Positions 32,963 through 43,329 of a stretch of DNA of 64,000 nucleotides are shown here, one piece after another. Position 1 is the stretch's first letter. Every line of letters starts with the position of its first letter. Position numbers and translations under genes: made by a program. The stretch comes from Marinobacterium stanieri (GTDB lineage: Bacteria > Pseudomonadota > Gammaproteobacteria > Pseudomonadales > Balneatricaceae), in contig NZ_FTMN01000005.1 in NCBI RefSeq assembly GCF_900155945.1, positions 186,001 to 250,000 of the forward strand, written 5' to 3'. Below the pieces are notes generated by a model. The model was not told where the DNA came from, ran no database searches, and saw only the letters and a list, made by a program, of their open reading frames with translations.

Positions 32963-33987
32963 GATCGGATAGTCACATCGAGTGCCCTACGGCACCCTTG
33001 CATGGTGGCCGCCTCAATGGAGCGGTAGCGCGTTATGGCATTGCGCGCGAGCACTGGCTGGATCTATCAACCGGCATTAACCCCAACGGCTGGCCGGTGC
33101 CTGCGCTGCCTGCAGAGGTGTTTAACCGCTTGCCGGAAGAGGATGACGGCCTGCAGCAGGCGGCTGCGGACTACTACGGCAACCCGGAGCTGCTGTTGAT
33201 ACCCGGATCACAGGCCGCCATTCAGGCATTGCCTGCTTTGCGTTGGGCCGAGTCTGGTGTCGCGCGCACAGGCGTGCTGCATCCGGCCTACGCCGAACAC
33301 GCCTTTCGCTGGCAGCAGGCCGGGCACAGGGTTGAACGGCTGGAAGCCGAGCAGATCGAAGCACGGCTGGATAGCCTGGATGTGCTGGTACTGATCAATC
33401 CCTGTAATCCAAGTGCGATCAGCTTTACGCCTGAACAACTGAGAGATTGGCATGCCCGGTTAGCATATCGCGGCGGCTGGCTGGTGGTCGACGAGGCGTT
33501 TATCGATGCCACGCCGGAACTGAGTCTGATCCAGGCGGACATGCCGGAGGGCCTGATTGTGCTGCGCTCGCTGGGCAAGTTTTTTGGACTGGCAGGCATC
33601 CGTGTCGGTGCCGTCTGTGCCGAAGCAGATATCCGCGAGGCACTGGCGCGACAACTTGGTCCCTGGGCGATCAGTCACCCGGCACGATACATCGCGCGTC
33701 AGGCATTGGCGGATGTTGAATGGCATCATCGCACCCGCGCGCAGCTCCGCCAGCAGCAGGCACGGTTGCACGCGCTTTTACACGAATATCTGAATGAGCC
33801 TGTGGTCAGTACGGCGCTGTTTGCCTATGTGGTGACCGAGCAGGCGGTGCAGATCGAGCAGTCTTGTGCCCGAGCCGGTATCCTTATTCGATGTTTTGAG
33901 CAGCCGGCCGCGCTCCGGTTTGGCTTGCCGGGTGATGAAGCCCAGTGGCAGCGGCTGCAACAGACACTTAACGAGATACGTGAATGA
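32959..33987 (+). CDS. cobC: Threonine-phosphate decarboxylase (CobC/CobD-type, PLP enzyme)
   Basis: 342 aa from the ATG overlapping the cobD stop; the frame open upstream lies inside cobD. PLP aminotransferase fold: [53 protein letters not shown], and the Schiff-base Lys in [15 protein letters not shown]. It makes (R)-1-amino-2-propanol phosphate for the nucleotide-loop linker. Confidence 0.93.
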   Translation: MRSDSHIECPTAPLHGGRLNGAVARYGIAREHWLDLSTGINPNGWPVPALPAEVFNRLPEEDDGLQQAAADYYGNPELLLIPGSQAAIQALPALRWAESGVARTGVLHPAYAEHAFRWQQAGHRVERLEAEQIEARLDSLDVLVLINPCNPSAISFTPEQLRDWHARLAYRGGWLVVDEAFIDATPELSLIQADMPEGLIVLRSLGKFFGLAGIRVGAVCAEADIREALARQLGPWAISHPARYIARQALADVEWHHRTRAQLRQQQARLHALLHEYLNEPVVSTALFAYVVTEQAVQIEQSCARAGILIRCFEQPAALRFGLPGDEAQWQRLQQTLNEIRE

Positions 33988-35471
33988 GTGATCGACAAAA
34001 AACGCTGATGGTGCAGGGCACTACCTCCGATGCCGGCAAAAGTACGCTGGTGGCGGGCCTGTGCCGGGTATTGCAACGACGCGGCGTCGCTGTGGCACCG
34101 TTCAAGCCGCAGAACATGGCACTGAACAGCGCCGTCACGGCCGAGGGCGGCGAGATAGGTCGCGCCCAGGCCGTGCAGGCCCAAGCCTGTGGACTGATGC
34201 CCCATGTGGATATGAATCCGGTACTGCTCAAGCCAAGCAGCGATACCGGGGCTCAGGTGATCATTCACGGGCGTGCTGTGGATAACATGGAGGCGCAGTC
34301 CTACCACGACTACAAAAGCGTCGCCTGGCAGGCCGTGGCCGAATCCCATCAGCGACTGTGCCGTCAGTACGAAGCGGTCATTGTGGAAGGGGCCGGGTCA
34401 CCGGCCGAGATCAACCTGCGTGACCGGGATATTGCCAACATGGGCTTTGCCGAGCGGGTGGATTGCCCGGTGATTCTGATCGCCGATATCGACAAGGGCG
34501 GTGTATTTGCCCACCTGGTCGGTACTCTGGCGTTGCTCAGCGGGACCGAGCAGGCGCGGATAAAAGGCTTTGTGATTAATCGTTTTCGTGGCGATATTGC
34601 CCTGTTGCAGTCCGGGCTGGACTGGCTGGAAAACCATACCGGCAAGCCGGTGCTGGGCGTGTTGCCCTATCTGCATGGGCTGCACCTGGAAGCCGAGGAC
34701 GCCATCAGCGAAGAACCCGATATCGAACGGGCAGACAAGGTGCTGGATGTGGTGGTGCCGGTACTGCCCCATATCAGTAACCACACCGACTTTGATCCCC
34801 TGCGTCTGCACCCTCAGGTACGCCTGCACTTTGTTGGGCCGGATCAGGCCAAGCCCGCGGCGGATCTGGTGATTCTGCCGGGCTCCAAGGCGGTACGGCC
34901 CGATCTGAACTGGCTCATATCCCAGGGCTGGGATACCTATCTGCAGCGCCATCTGCGTTATGGCGGCAAACTGCTCGGTATCTGCGGTGGCTACCAGATG
35001 CTGGGCCAACGGATTGCCGATCCCCAGGGCATTGAGGGCGAGGCAGGGGAAAGCAACGGACTTGGCTGGCTACCCATTCACACGGCACTGGAGGGTGACA
35101 AAGCCCTGCGCAATGTAGAGGGGCAACTTAGTCTGGCGGGCGAGACAGTGCCGGTCAGTGGGTACGAGATTCACTGCGGTGTGACGCAGGTGGATGCATC
35201 CTGCCCGGCGCTGGTTGAGCTGGCACAGGGGCCGGATGGGGCCTGTTCAGATGATGAGCAGATAGTGGGTACTTACTTGCATGGCCTGTTCGAAACACCG
35301 GAAACGACGCTGCTGATCCTGCGTTGGGCCGGTCTGAAAGAGGCTCAGATGCTCGATTACCACCAGCTGCGCGAGGATGGCATCAACCGGCTCGCGGATA
35401 CGCTGGAGCAACACCTGGATATGGACGCGATTCAGGATCTGTTGAATCTGCAGGAGGGGCAGGGGAGCTAA
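33984..35471 (+). CDS. cobQ: Cobyric acid synthase
   Basis: 495 aa, start overlapping the cobC stop. [22 protein letters not shown] is the amidoligase P-loop; [23 protein letters not shown] is the CobQ signature. The glutaminase half has the Cys in [13 protein letters not shown] and a C-terminal catalytic His (GTYLHGLFE). It amidates side chains b, d, e and g. Overlaps btuF by one base (TAATG). Confidence 0.95.
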   Translation: MSDRQKTLMVQGTTSDAGKSTLVAGLCRVLQRRGVAVAPFKPQNMALNSAVTAEGGEIGRAQAVQAQACGLMPHVDMNPVLLKPSSDTGAQVIIHGRAVDNMEAQSYHDYKSVAWQAVAESHQRLCRQYEAVIVEGAGSPAEINLRDRDIANMGFAERVDCPVILIADIDKGGVFAHLVGTLALLSGTEQARIKGFVINRFRGDIALLQSGLDWLENHTGKPVLGVLPYLHGLHLEAEDAISEEPDIERADKVLDVVVPVLPHISNHTDFDPLRLHPQVRLHFVGPDQAKPAADLVILPGSKAVRPDLNWLISQGWDTYLQRHLRYGGKLLGICGGYQMLGQRIADPQGIEGEAGESNGLGWLPIHTALEGDKALRNVEGQLSLAGETVPVSGYEIHCGVTQVDASCPALVELAQGPDGACSDDEQIVGTYLHGLFETPETTLLILRWAGLKEAQMLDYHQLREDGINRLADTLEQHLDMDAIQDLLNLQEGQGS

Positions 35472-36307
35472 TGCGACGTTTGCGATGGCAACTGGCAATG
35501 CTGTGCCTGCTGGCAGTATCGGGTCTGGTATCCGCCCGGCCCGAGCGGGTTGTCTCGCTCGATCTGTGCATGGATCGCATGCTGGCTCTGCACGCCGATC
35601 GCGCGCAAGTCGCGGCCTTGTCACCCATGCACAAACGTTTCCCGCTGCCCTGGCCGTTGGAAGGTTGGCCCAGCCACGATGGCTCACTGGAGCAGGTGTT
35701 CAGCCTTAAGCCGGATCTGGTTATTGTCGGTCAGCACAACGCCCTGATGTTGCGTAAGCGCTTACAAACATTGCAACAGCCGGTAGAGCTGGTGACCTTG
35801 CCGCGCAGCCTGGATGCAATCGAGGCCTATGAGCGGCGGGTGCTGGGGCTGATCGGGCGTTCACCGGATGCTGCCCACCCGGCTCCCAACCCCATGACGC
35901 CTGCTCCCGATGCACCCCGCTTGCTGCTGTTGGGTCCCAACGGCATAGGCACCGGACCCAATACCTTTGAGGATCAGATCATACGCCAGGCCGGCTGGCG
36001 CAATTACCTGACCGGTGTGCGCTATGAGCGGCTGGATCTGGAGCGAGTGGTCACTGACCCGCCAGATGCCATCTTATGGAGCAATCCCGAAGCCAAGGCG
36101 CTGGCTAGTCGGTTTGCCGAGCACCCGGCCTTGCAGCACTCGATTGCAACAGCTGGCTGGCTCACAACAGATAACTGGCGCTGGCAATGCCCCGGCCCCT
36201 GGACCTGGGATCTGATCGCGCAGCTACGACAGCAGTTGCCACAGACGGCACACACCGCTTTACCAAACTCTTTATCAGACCCTTTAACAGACAAGAGGAC
36301 GCAATGA
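35471..36307 (+). CDS. btuF: Periplasmic cobalamin-binding protein (BtuF-like)
   Basis: 278 aa. The ATG overlapping the cobQ stop begins a signal peptide ([18 protein letters not shown], cleavage near VSA-RPE). Two-lobe helical-backbone binding fold: RVVSLDLCMDRMLALHADRAQVAALS, SLEQVFSLKPDLVIVG, then a C-terminal lobe with NGIGTGPNTFEDQIIRQAGW. The class is shared with Fe-siderophore binders; the operon decides cobalamin. The ORF upstream of this start lies in cobQ. Confidence 0.88.
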   Translation: MRRLRWQLAMLCLLAVSGLVSARPERVVSLDLCMDRMLALHADRAQVAALSPMHKRFPLPWPLEGWPSHDGSLEQVFSLKPDLVIVGQHNALMLRKRLQTLQQPVELVTLPRSLDAIEAYERRVLGLIGRSPDAAHPAPNPMTPAPDAPRLLLLGPNGIGTGPNTFEDQIIRQAGWRNYLTGVRYERLDLERVVTDPPDAILWSNPEAKALASRFAEHPALQHSIATAGWLTTDNWRWQCPGPWTWDLIAQLRQQLPQTAHTALPNSLSDPLTDKRTQ

Positions 36308-37278
36308 CCCCTGCACTGACCCTGTTGATGCTCCTGACCGCACTGGTCTCGCTGCATGTGGGCTCCACCGATATCGCGGTGCTGGAAGGGCTCTGGCAAT
36401 GGCTGCAAGGTGCAGACAGTGCCGCCGCCATTGTCATTGGCGACATCCGTTTACCGCGTACCCTGCTGGCGCTCACCGTGGGGGCGGCACTGGGCATGAG
36501 CGGGGCGGCGCTGCAGGGCTTGTTGCGTAACCCGCTGGCCGATCCGGGTCTGACCGGGGCCAGCCAGGGTGCGGCACTGGGTGCGGCCAGCGTATTCTAT
36601 TTCGGCCTGTTACCGGCCGCCGGTGCGGCTGCGCCGGCACTGGCAGGACTGATCGGCGCGGGTGTGGCCATGTCGTTGATGCTTTTGCTGGCAGGGCCGT
36701 CGCGCCAGGCGATGGTGATCATGGCGGGGCTGGCAATCTCCACGCTGACCGGCGCCCTGTTGGCAGCGGTGCTTAACTTCGCGCCCAACCCCTTTGCTCT
36801 ATCGGAACTGGTGTTCTGGCTGCTGGGATCGGTCTCCGAGCGTGGACTGGATCATCTCGTTATTCTGCTGCCAGCGCTGTTGATCGGCGGTGGCCTGATC
36901 TGGAGCCAGCGCCGTTTACTGCTGGGTCTGAGCCTGGGTGAACAGGTCGCGCAGAGCATGGGGCTGTCCTATACCCGCGGCAGTCGTCTGATCATTTTGG
37001 GCGCAGCGCTGCTGGTAGGTGCCTCGGTGGCGGTTGCCGGTGCTATCGGTTTCGTTGGTTTGCTGGTACCCCATCTGGTGCGGCCGTTGGTACGTAATCG
37101 TCCTGATCGCCTGCTGATCCCGGCGGCATTGGCCGGGGCTATTCTGGTGTGCCTGGCCGATATTGTGGTGCGTGGCATGCCGCCCGGGCGTGAACTCAAA
37201 CTGGGCGTGCTTACGTCTTTGATCGGCGCGCCCCTGTTTATCTGGCTGGTATGGCAGGAGCGTAAGAAATGGATCTGA
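36304..37278 (+). CDS. btuC: Cobalamin ABC transporter permease
   Basis: 324-aa FecCD/BtuC-family permease with about ten membrane segments. Family stretches: IRLPRTLLALTVGAALGMSGAALQGLLRNPLADPGLTGASQGAALGA and GAIGFVGLLVPHLVRPLVRNRPDRLLIPA. ATGA overlap with btuF and a 10-bp overlap with btuD. Confidence 0.94.
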   Translation: MTPALTLLMLLTALVSLHVGSTDIAVLEGLWQWLQGADSAAAIVIGDIRLPRTLLALTVGAALGMSGAALQGLLRNPLADPGLTGASQGAALGAASVFYFGLLPAAGAAAPALAGLIGAGVAMSLMLLLAGPSRQAMVIMAGLAISTLTGALLAAVLNFAPNPFALSELVFWLLGSVSERGLDHLVILLPALLIGGGLIWSQRRLLLGLSLGEQVAQSMGLSYTRGSRLIILGAALLVGASVAVAGAIGFVGLLVPHLVRPLVRNRPDRLLIPAALAGAILVCLADIVVRGMPPGRELKLGVLTSLIGAPLFIWLVWQERKKWI

Positions 37279-38000
37279 TCTCTGTCGACCAGCTGCAGCT
37301 GGATACCCGGCTGGCAGGTGTCAGCCTCAGCCTGGCATCCGGTGAGTTGTTGGGTGTGATCGGCCCCAACGGTGCCGGCAAATCCTCGCTGCTGGAATGC
37401 ATTGCCGGACTTCAGCCCTACTCGGGTCGCATTGAGCTGGAGGGGGAGGAGCTGAGCCGGGTTGAGACCAGCAAGCGTGCTCAGCGCATCGCATTCCTGC
37501 CGCAGCGCTGCCAGAGTGCCTGGGCATTGAAAGTGGTGGATGTGATCGCATTGGGGCGTTTGCCCTGGGGCGATGAAGACGCCGGTCTGATTGAGAAGGC
37601 GGCACGGCACACCGGCGTCATCGAATGGCTCGACTCCCGTGTTGACCACCTGTCCGGTGGCGAGCAGGCGCGCGTCTGGCTGGCCCGTGTGCTGGCAGGC
37701 CAGCCCGATATCATTCTGGCCGACGAACCCCTTGCCAGTCTGGATCTTCACTATCAACAGCGGGTGCTGGAACTGTTGCGCAAGCATACCCGTGAACTGG
37801 GCAGTGTTATTCTGTCCATTCATGACCTCAACCTGGCGGCCCACTGGTGTGATCGGCTGGTGCTGCTGGATGCGGGCCGTATACATGCTGTTGGTACGCC
37901 CCAGCAGGTGCTGACACCCGAAGCGATTCGCCAGGTCTATCAGGTCGAAGCCGAGGTCGACTTCAGTGGTGAGCAGCCGCTGATCCGTGTGTTGCGCTGA
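37269..38000 (+). CDS. btuD: Cobalamin ABC transporter ATP-binding protein
   Basis: 243 aa. Walker A IGPNGAGKSSLLE, Q-loop in AFLPQRCQSAW, signature LSGGEQARVWLARVLAG, Walker B IILADEPLASLD, H-loop SIHDLNLA. FepC/BtuD subfamily. The overlap with btuC and context assign it to vitamin B12 import with BtuC and BtuF. Confidence 0.94.
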   Translation: MDLISVDQLQLDTRLAGVSLSLASGELLGVIGPNGAGKSSLLECIAGLQPYSGRIELEGEELSRVETSKRAQRIAFLPQRCQSAWALKVVDVIALGRLPWGDEDAGLIEKAARHTGVIEWLDSRVDHLSGGEQARVWLARVLAGQPDIILADEPLASLDLHYQQRVLELLRKHTRELGSVILSIHDLNLAAHWCDRLVLLDAGRIHAVGTPQQVLTPEAIRQVYQVEAEVDFSGEQPLIRVLR

Positions 38001-38018
38001 GTCTGAAAGGAGAACGAA

Positions 38019-38675
38019 ATGGAATCCAACCCCTGGCAATTCAGCGCCGCCGAGCGTGATGCGGTGTATCGTGCCATTCGTGAGCGCCGTGACATGCGCC
38101 ACTTCAGTGGCGAGCCGCTGGATCCTGATATCCTCAAACGCCTGCTGCAGGCCGCCCACCAGGCGCCCAGCGTAGGCTTGATGCAGCCCTGGCGCTTTAT
38201 CCGCATTACCGACAGCCAACTGCGTCAGCGCATTCGCGGGCTGGTGGAGCAGGAGCGCGAGGCAACGGCCGATGCCCTGAACGAGCGCGAAGCCGAGTTT
38301 CTGCGCCTCAAGGTGGAAGGCATGGACAAGTGTGCCGAAGTGCTGGTGGTTGCACTGATGGATCAGCGTGAAAAGCACATCTTCGGGCGTCGCACGCTGC
38401 CCGAAATGGACCTGGCTTCGGTGTCCTGCGCTATTCAAAACCTCTGGCTGGCCGCCCGTGCTGAAGGTGTCGGCGTGGGCTGGGTATCCCTGTTCGACCC
38501 TGATGCATTGGGCGCTCTGCTGCAGATGCCGGAAGGCAGCAAGGCAATCGCCGTGCTCTGTATTGGGCCGGTAGATGCGTTTTATGATCGCCCCATGCTG
38601 GAACAGGAAGGCTGGGCCGAGGCTCAGCCGTTAGAAGCACTGATGGCGGAGAATTGTTGGCCGCAGCAGGACTGA
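38019..38675 (+). CDS. bluB: 5,6-dimethylbenzimidazole synthase
   Basis: 218-aa flavin-destructase of the nitroreductase fold. IRERRDMRHFSG (about 26-37) begins the FMN site, and AHQAPSVGLMQPWRFIRI is the BluB-type loop. GVGWVSLFDPDALGALLQMP follows near the C-terminus. It cleaves FMNH2 with oxygen to give the lower ligand of cobalamin, so the organism makes DMB aerobically. AAAGGAG ribosome-binding site; last gene of the btuB-led unit. Confidence 0.92.
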   Translation: MESNPWQFSAAERDAVYRAIRERRDMRHFSGEPLDPDILKRLLQAAHQAPSVGLMQPWRFIRITDSQLRQRIRGLVEQEREATADALNEREAEFLRLKVEGMDKCAEVLVVALMDQREKHIFGRRTLPEMDLASVSCAIQNLWLAARAEGVGVGWVSLFDPDALGALLQMPEGSKAIAVLCIGPVDAFYDRPMLEQEGWAEAQPLEALMAENCWPQQD

Positions 38676-38794
38676 AACCTTTAGTCTTTCGCCTTGGCAT
38701 TCAAAATGGTTCAGCATTGCTCCAATGATGGACCGGACGACATCTGAGTGTCTGAATTCAACACTGCACATATCGCTTTGGGAGAGCTGTTGCT

Positions 38795-39355
38795 ATGAAA
38801 ATCACCGTATTCTGTGGGTCCAGCGCGGGTAACAACCCGGTGTATGTCGAGGCGGCCAAAGAGCTGGGAACCGTGTTTGCAAAGCAGGGTATCGAGCTGG
38901 TGTACGGTGGTGGTCATGTGGGGCTGATGGGCACTATTGCCGATGCAGTGCTGGAGGCGGGAGGCCGCGTACATGGTGTTATCCCGGAATATCTGCAGTC
39001 CCGAGAGCTGGCGCATGAAGGGCTGACGACGCTTGAAGTGGTGCCGGACATGCACGCTCGCAAGGCGCGCATGGCCGAGTTGGCAGATGCCTTTGTGGCC
39101 TTGCCCGGTGGTGTGGGAACACTGGAAGAGCTGTTTGAGGTCTGGACCTGGGGGCAGCTGGGGCACCATGCCAAGCCCTGTGCGCTGTATAACCTGAACG
39201 GATTTTACGATGCCCTGTTGCAGTTTGCCCGCCATATGCTGGATGAGGGCTTTATCAAATCTGCACACCTGGAGATGATTCAGCTGGCGGATACGCCGGA
39301 TACCTTGCTGGCGGCACTGAAAAACTATCAGGCACCCGGTGAAAAGTGGGCCTGA
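38795..39355 (+). CDS. LOG-family protein (cytokinin riboside 5'-monophosphate phosphoribohydrolase-like)
   Basis: 186-aa Rossmann-type protein of the TIGR00730/LOG group. Visible: [37 protein letters not shown], and the family motif [21 protein letters not shown] with the catalytic Glu. Relatives release the base from nucleoside 5'-monophosphates; the physiological substrate in bacteria is often AMP. It interrupts the cobalamin genes and has no obvious partner here. Confidence 0.9.
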   Translation: MKITVFCGSSAGNNPVYVEAAKELGTVFAKQGIELVYGGGHVGLMGTIADAVLEAGGRVHGVIPEYLQSRELAHEGLTTLEVVPDMHARKARMAELADAFVALPGGVGTLEELFEVWTWGQLGHHAKPCALYNLNGFYDALLQFARHMLDEGFIKSAHLEMIQLADTPDTLLAALKNYQAPGEKWA

Positions 39356-39365
39356 TCACGGGGTT

Positions 39366-39929
39366 TCAGCGCACCGTTTCTGACTGAATCGAGCGCAGGT
39401 AGCGCTGCGCTTCTATCTGGCCCTGATCGGCGGCCTTTGCAGCCCATTCCATCCCCGCCTCACTCTGGCCGGACGCCAGAAGATGTTGTGCCAGTTGCCA
39501 TTGTGCATCGGGTTCACCGGCATCGGCGGCCTGTGTGTACCAGTACAGTGCCTGCTGCTCGTCAGCTGCTACGCCGATACCGGCACGGTAGGCATCGGCC
39601 AGCTCCAGCATACTGATGGCATCACCGGCCTCGGCGCCGCGCTGGTACCACACAAAGGCCTGTTCCAGGTTCTGATCTGTCCCCAGCCCGTTGGCATGCA
39701 TGTTGGCAAGGTTCAGCATGCCCTGGCGATTGCCGCTCGCGGCCAGCGCATGGTAACGGGTAAAGGCTTCCTCATACTGACCCATTTTGTAGACGGCATA
39801 GGCTTCCAGCACCTGAATCATTTCACGGGCAATGCGTTGTTGATCGGCTGTCTGCTCAGCCTGGACGCCGACAGTGGCGAAGAGCAAGGCGCCGAGCAGC
39901 AGCCTGCGTGTCAGTCGCAATATATGCAT
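39366..39929 (-). CDS. Secreted Sel1-repeat (TPR-like) protein
   Basis: 187 aa with signal peptide (MHILRLTRRLLLGALLFATVGVQA-EQ). Four Sel1-type repeats are visible: the conserved AxxxGxxxAxxxLAxxYxxGxGV pattern appears as AASGNRQGMLNLANMHANG, GAEAGDAISMLELADAYRAG, AADAGEPDAQWQLAQHLLAS and AADQGQIEAQRYLRS. Such proteins scaffold protein contacts in the periplasm; no partner can be named. Convergent with the LOG gene 10 bp away. Confidence 0.87.
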   Translation of the reverse strand: MHILRLTRRLLLGALLFATVGVQAEQTADQQRIAREMIQVLEAYAVYKMGQYEEAFTRYHALAASGNRQGMLNLANMHANGLGTDQNLEQAFVWYQRGAEAGDAISMLELADAYRAGIGVAADEQQALYWYTQAADAGEPDAQWQLAQHLLASGQSEAGMEWAAKAADQGQIEAQRYLRSIQSETVR

Positions 39930-40030
39930 GATCGAGCTCCGTTTTGACTTTCACGCTAGCAGCCGGCCATCAATCACGTCTGTACTACCAGAGTACCGAT
40001 TCCGCCAGAAGTGACGCAGTCTGGGGGATT

Positions 40031-40045
40031 TTGGTGCAGTGCAGC
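40031..40045 (+). promoter_or_regulatory. Upstream copy of GTGCAGTGCA
   Basis: TTGGTGCAGTGCAGC repeats the 10-base core of the palindrome at 40119-40133, 87 bp upstream of it in the patatin promoter region. Possibly an auxiliary operator. Confidence 0.3.
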
Positions 40046-40089
40046 TTTATTTCCCTGTTTTATATCTGGTTAAAAAATAGACATTTTGT

Positions 40090-40133
40090 TTGACATGACT
40101 ACCGCTATCTGTTGATTATTGTGCAGTGCACAA
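40090..40133 (+). promoter_or_regulatory. Patatin promoter with palindromic operator at the transcription start
   Basis: Consensus -35 TTGACA (40090-40095), 18-bp spacer, -10 GATTAT (40114-40119). Immediately after, TTGTGCAGTGCACAA (40119-40133) is a perfect 15-bp palindrome around one G, placed where a repressor would block transcription start. Confidence 0.5.
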
Positions 40134-40152
40134 AAAGATGCGGGAGGCCGCT

Positions 40153-41139
40153 ATGGAGTCAATGAAATTGAACCTGGCGCTGCAGGGAGGCGGTGCACAC
40201 GGTGCATTTACCTGGGGCATGCTGGACCGGCTGCTGGACCAGCGCCCATTACAGTTGGAGGGTATCAGTGGCACCAGTGCGGGCGCCATGAATGCGGTGT
40301 TGCTGGCCGCCGGCTGGCAGCAGGGGGGTGCCGAGGGTGCACGGGAGCTGCTGGCCCGTTTCTGGCACGGTTTGATGATGCCGGGGCCGCTGGACCCCGG
40401 TGGCATGAGCCATCACTGGTCACTCTGGTGGCGGGATATGACCAAACACCTCTCGCCCTATGATCTGAATCCCTTCGATATCAATCCGCTGCGTGACCTG
40501 CTGGAAGAACTGGTCGATTTTGACGCTTTGCGGCGTAATCCGCCGTTCAAGCTGTTTATCGCCGCGACCCACGTTGAGTCCGGTCGCCTGCGCCTGTTCC
40601 GTGAACATGAACTCACCCCGGACCACCTGTTGGCTTCGGCCTGTTTGCCGGAGTTGTATCAGGCTGTGGAAATTGAGGGTGAACACTATTGGGATGGCGG
40701 TTTTGTCGGTAACCCGGTGGTCTATCCGCTGGTGTTTGACTGCCAGGCCCGTGACCTGATGTTGTTGCTGCTGCATCCGCGCAGCAGCAGCGGACTGCCG
40801 ACCCACGCCCAGGGCATTGCTGACCGGGTTGCGGAGCTGGGATTTCAGACCACCTTCCTGCGTGAAATGCGTGCCCTGGCGGCCATGAAGCAGCGCATGA
40901 AAAACCGTCCCTGGCTGCAAAGCCGGTTGGCCCGGCGGATTCGACAGTTGCGGGTATATCGCCTGGAACCGGGCGAAGGGCTCAATAACCTGCATCGTGG
41001 CAGCAAGCTCGATACCCGGCGCGATTTTCTGTTGGCGCTGCACGGTCTGGGGCAGGATGGCATGCAGCACTGGCTGCAGCAGGATGGCACTCACTTGGGT
41101 CGCAAGGGCAATTGTGACCTGGAAGCCGAGTTCCTGTAG
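40153..41139 (+). CDS. Patatin-like phospholipase
   Basis: About 328 aa. Oxyanion loop LQGGGAHGAFTWGML near the N-terminus, nucleophile Ser in GISGTSAGAMNA (G-x-S-x-G), and the catalytic Asp in YWDGGFVGNP complete a patatin dyad. A GGGAGG at 40142-40147 selects the ATG at 40153 over in-frame ATGs at 40126 and 40138. No signal peptide, so it is cytoplasmic or injected. It lies between blocks of cobalamin genes but appears unrelated to them; relatives include PHB-linked and lipid-degrading hydrolases. Confidence 0.88.
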   Translation: MESMKLNLALQGGGAHGAFTWGMLDRLLDQRPLQLEGISGTSAGAMNAVLLAAGWQQGGAEGARELLARFWHGLMMPGPLDPGGMSHHWSLWWRDMTKHLSPYDLNPFDINPLRDLLEELVDFDALRRNPPFKLFIAATHVESGRLRLFREHELTPDHLLASACLPELYQAVEIEGEHYWDGGFVGNPVVYPLVFDCQARDLMLLLLHPRSSSGLPTHAQGIADRVAELGFQTTFLREMRALAAMKQRMKNRPWLQSRLARRIRQLRVYRLEPGEGLNNLHRGSKLDTRRDFLLALHGLGQDGMQHWLQQDGTHLGRKGNCDLEAEFL

Positions 41140-41216
41140 CAGAGTTCCTGTCATCAAGGATCAAGGGTAAACTGAACCTCCACGCAATTAGACTTTATCT
41201 GCATGGAGATCTTTCC

Positions 41217-41744
41217 GTGATCCGACTCATTTTGGGCGGTGCTCGCTCCGGCAAAAGCCGACAGGCGGAGCAGCTGGCTCAGGCCTCAGGTCGAGATGTG
41301 GCCTATATCGCCACCGCTCAGGCCTATGACGAAGAGATGCAGGCGCGTATTAGCCGTCATCGAGATGAACGGCCTGCCCACTGGCTCACGGTTGAAGAAC
41401 CCCTGCAGCTGGCTGCCACTATCCTGCAGCACCAGGCACCTGATCGCTGTCTGCTGATTGACTGTCTGACACTCTGGGTCACCAACCAGCTATTGGCTGA
41501 GGCTGATATGCAGGCCGAGCGTGAAGCGTTGTGTGCGGCGCTATCCAATGCCCGTGGCGAAATCATTCTGGTCAGTAACGAAACCGGTATGGGCGTCGTC
41601 CCCATGGGTGAGCTGAGCCGCCGGTTCAGTGATGAAGCGGGATGGCTCAACCAGTCGGTTGCGGCACTGGCCGATCAGGTCGTACTGATGGTGGCCGGTA
41701 TTCCGGTACCGGTCAAAGGGCCTGCGCCGGAGGTGTCGGCATGA
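41217..41744 (+). CDS. cobU: Bifunctional adenosylcobinamide kinase / adenosylcobinamide-phosphate guanylyltransferase
   Basis: 175 aa, called CobP in Pseudomonas naming. GTG start preceded by GGAG. P-loop [18 protein letters not shown], then the [19 protein letters not shown] segment bearing the guanylylated His, [14 protein letters not shown], and the C-terminal [27 protein letters not shown]. It activates cobinamide as GDP-cobinamide. ATGA overlap with cobT; the four genes 41217-44063 form one unit. Confidence 0.95.
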   Translation: MIRLILGGARSGKSRQAEQLAQASGRDVAYIATAQAYDEEMQARISRHRDERPAHWLTVEEPLQLAATILQHQAPDRCLLIDCLTLWVTNQLLAEADMQAEREALCAALSNARGEIILVSNETGMGVVPMGELSRRFSDEAGWLNQSVAALADQVVLMVAGIPVPVKGPAPEVSA

Positions 41745-42778
41745 GCTGGGTTGAGCAACCGGCCGCAGTCCTGGATCAGGAAGCACAGGCAGCCGCTCAA
41801 GCACGTCAGCAGCAACTGACCAAACCCCGTGGTTCCTTGGGGCAACTGGAACAGCTGGCCATTCGTCTGGCTGGCATGCAGGGGCGTAGTTGCCCCCGGC
41901 TGGAGCAGGTCAGCATCGCAGTCTTTGCCGCTGACCATGGTGTGACAGCGGAAGGGATATCAGCCTATCCTCAGGCGGTAACGGCGGAGATGATTCGCAA
42001 CTTTGCCCGTGGCGGCGCCGCGATCAGTGTGGCAGCTCGCGCCCTGGGTGCCCAGCTGCGAGTCTGGAATCTGGGCACCGTGGTTGAGCTGGAACCACTG
42101 CCCGGTGTCGAATCTCGTCTTATCGCCCCCCAAACAGCCAACCTTTTGCACGTTCCCGCGATGACTGATGACCAGCTACAACAGGCATTGGGTGTGGGCC
42201 GCGAGGCGGTACTGCATCTGAGCTGCGACCTGTTTATCGGTGGGGAAATGGGGATCGGCAATACCACGTCGGCCACGGCTCTCGCTGCAGCGCTGACCGG
42301 GCAGACGGCAGCTACGCTGGCAGGCCCCGGAACCGGGCTTGATGATCAGGGTATTACCCACAAAACAGAGGTTATCGAGCAAGCACTGCAGCGTCAGGGC
42401 ACCGCGAACCAACCGCTGGAGCTGTTGGCAGGCCTTGGCGGCTTTGAGATCGCGGCGCTTGCGGGAGCCTATCTAACCTGTGCGCAGCAGGGCATTCCGG
42501 CGCTGGTCGATGGTTTCATCTGCTCGGTTGCAGCCTTGCTGGCCTGCCGTATTCAGCCCGGTGTGGCGGACTGGCTCATTTTTGCACATCACTCGGCGGA
42601 GCCGGGTTACGCGGTGTTGCGCCAGGCCCTGCCCTCCAGCCCTCTGCTGGACCTGGGGCTGCGTCTGGGTGAGGGCAGCGGTGCCGCAACCGCCTTGCCA
42701 CTACTACGTATGGCCTGCGCCTTGCACGCGGAGATGGCGACCTTTGAGGAAGCCTCGGTGTCGGAGAAGAATGAATGA
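41741..42778 (+). CDS. cobT: Nicotinate-nucleotide:dimethylbenzimidazole phosphoribosyltransferase
   Basis: 345 aa from the ATG overlapping the cobU stop. [65 protein letters not shown] and the catalytic-Glu region near [16 protein letters not shown] are CobT signatures. It makes alpha-ribazole phosphate from DMB (the BluB product) and nicotinate mononucleotide. Confidence 0.95.
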   Translation: MSWVEQPAAVLDQEAQAAAQARQQQLTKPRGSLGQLEQLAIRLAGMQGRSCPRLEQVSIAVFAADHGVTAEGISAYPQAVTAEMIRNFARGGAAISVAARALGAQLRVWNLGTVVELEPLPGVESRLIAPQTANLLHVPAMTDDQLQQALGVGREAVLHLSCDLFIGGEMGIGNTTSATALAAALTGQTAATLAGPGTGLDDQGITHKTEVIEQALQRQGTANQPLELLAGLGGFEIAALAGAYLTCAQQGIPALVDGFICSVAALLACRIQPGVADWLIFAHHSAEPGYAVLRQALPSSPLLDLGLRLGEGSGAATALPLLRMACALHAEMATFEEASVSEKNE

Positions 42779-43329
42779 CAACACTGCATATCGACCTGCT
42801 GCGCCATGGCGAAACCACAGCGGGCAAGTGCTTTCTGGGTCGAACGGACGCCCAATTGACTCCGGAAGGCTGGCAACAGATGCTGAACAGCATGCAGGGC
42901 CGTTCCCCGGATGATTATGACTTGATCTTGAGCTCTCCCATGCGCCGTTGTGCCGATTTTGCCCGGGAGTGGGTGGGTGATCATCGCTGGCGCCTGGAAC
43001 CCCGTTTACGGGAGTATGATTTCGGCGACTGGGATGGCTTTACTGCGGCCCAGATTCATGCCCAGTCACCCGATCTGTTGGGGCATTTCTGGAGCGACCC
43101 CTGGCATTCTGCGCCGCCCAATGCTGAGCCTATGGCCGATTTCTTTGCCCGTCTCACCGATCTGGTGGAACTGCTGCAGCAGGGGCGTCAGGGGCGTACC
43201 CTGTTGATTTGCCATGGCGGTGTGATTCGTGCCTTGCGCTGTATTTTGAACGGGCTGCCGGTCAGCGAAATGCTGGCGTTTCCGGTGGAACACGGCAGCT
43301 TGCACCGCTTGCAGGGCGTGTCACGGTGA
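42775..43329 (+). CDS. cobC: Alpha-ribazole phosphatase-like histidine phosphatase
   Basis: 184-aa phosphoglycerate-mutase-fold enzyme. The phospho-His motif [22 protein letters not shown] is at the N-terminus, [10 protein letters not shown] and [11 protein letters not shown] in the middle, and the second His in [11 protein letters not shown]. Placement between cobT and cobS with ATGA/GTGA overlaps fits the CobC phosphatase of enteric naming; this differs from the PLP enzyme also called cobC at 32959. Confidence 0.9.
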   Translation: MTTLHIDLLRHGETTAGKCFLGRTDAQLTPEGWQQMLNSMQGRSPDDYDLILSSPMRRCADFAREWVGDHRWRLEPRLREYDFGDWDGFTAAQIHAQSPDLLGHFWSDPWHSAPPNAEPMADFFARLTDLVELLQQGRQGRTLLICHGGVIRALRCILNGLPVSEMLAFPVEHGSLHRLQGVSR

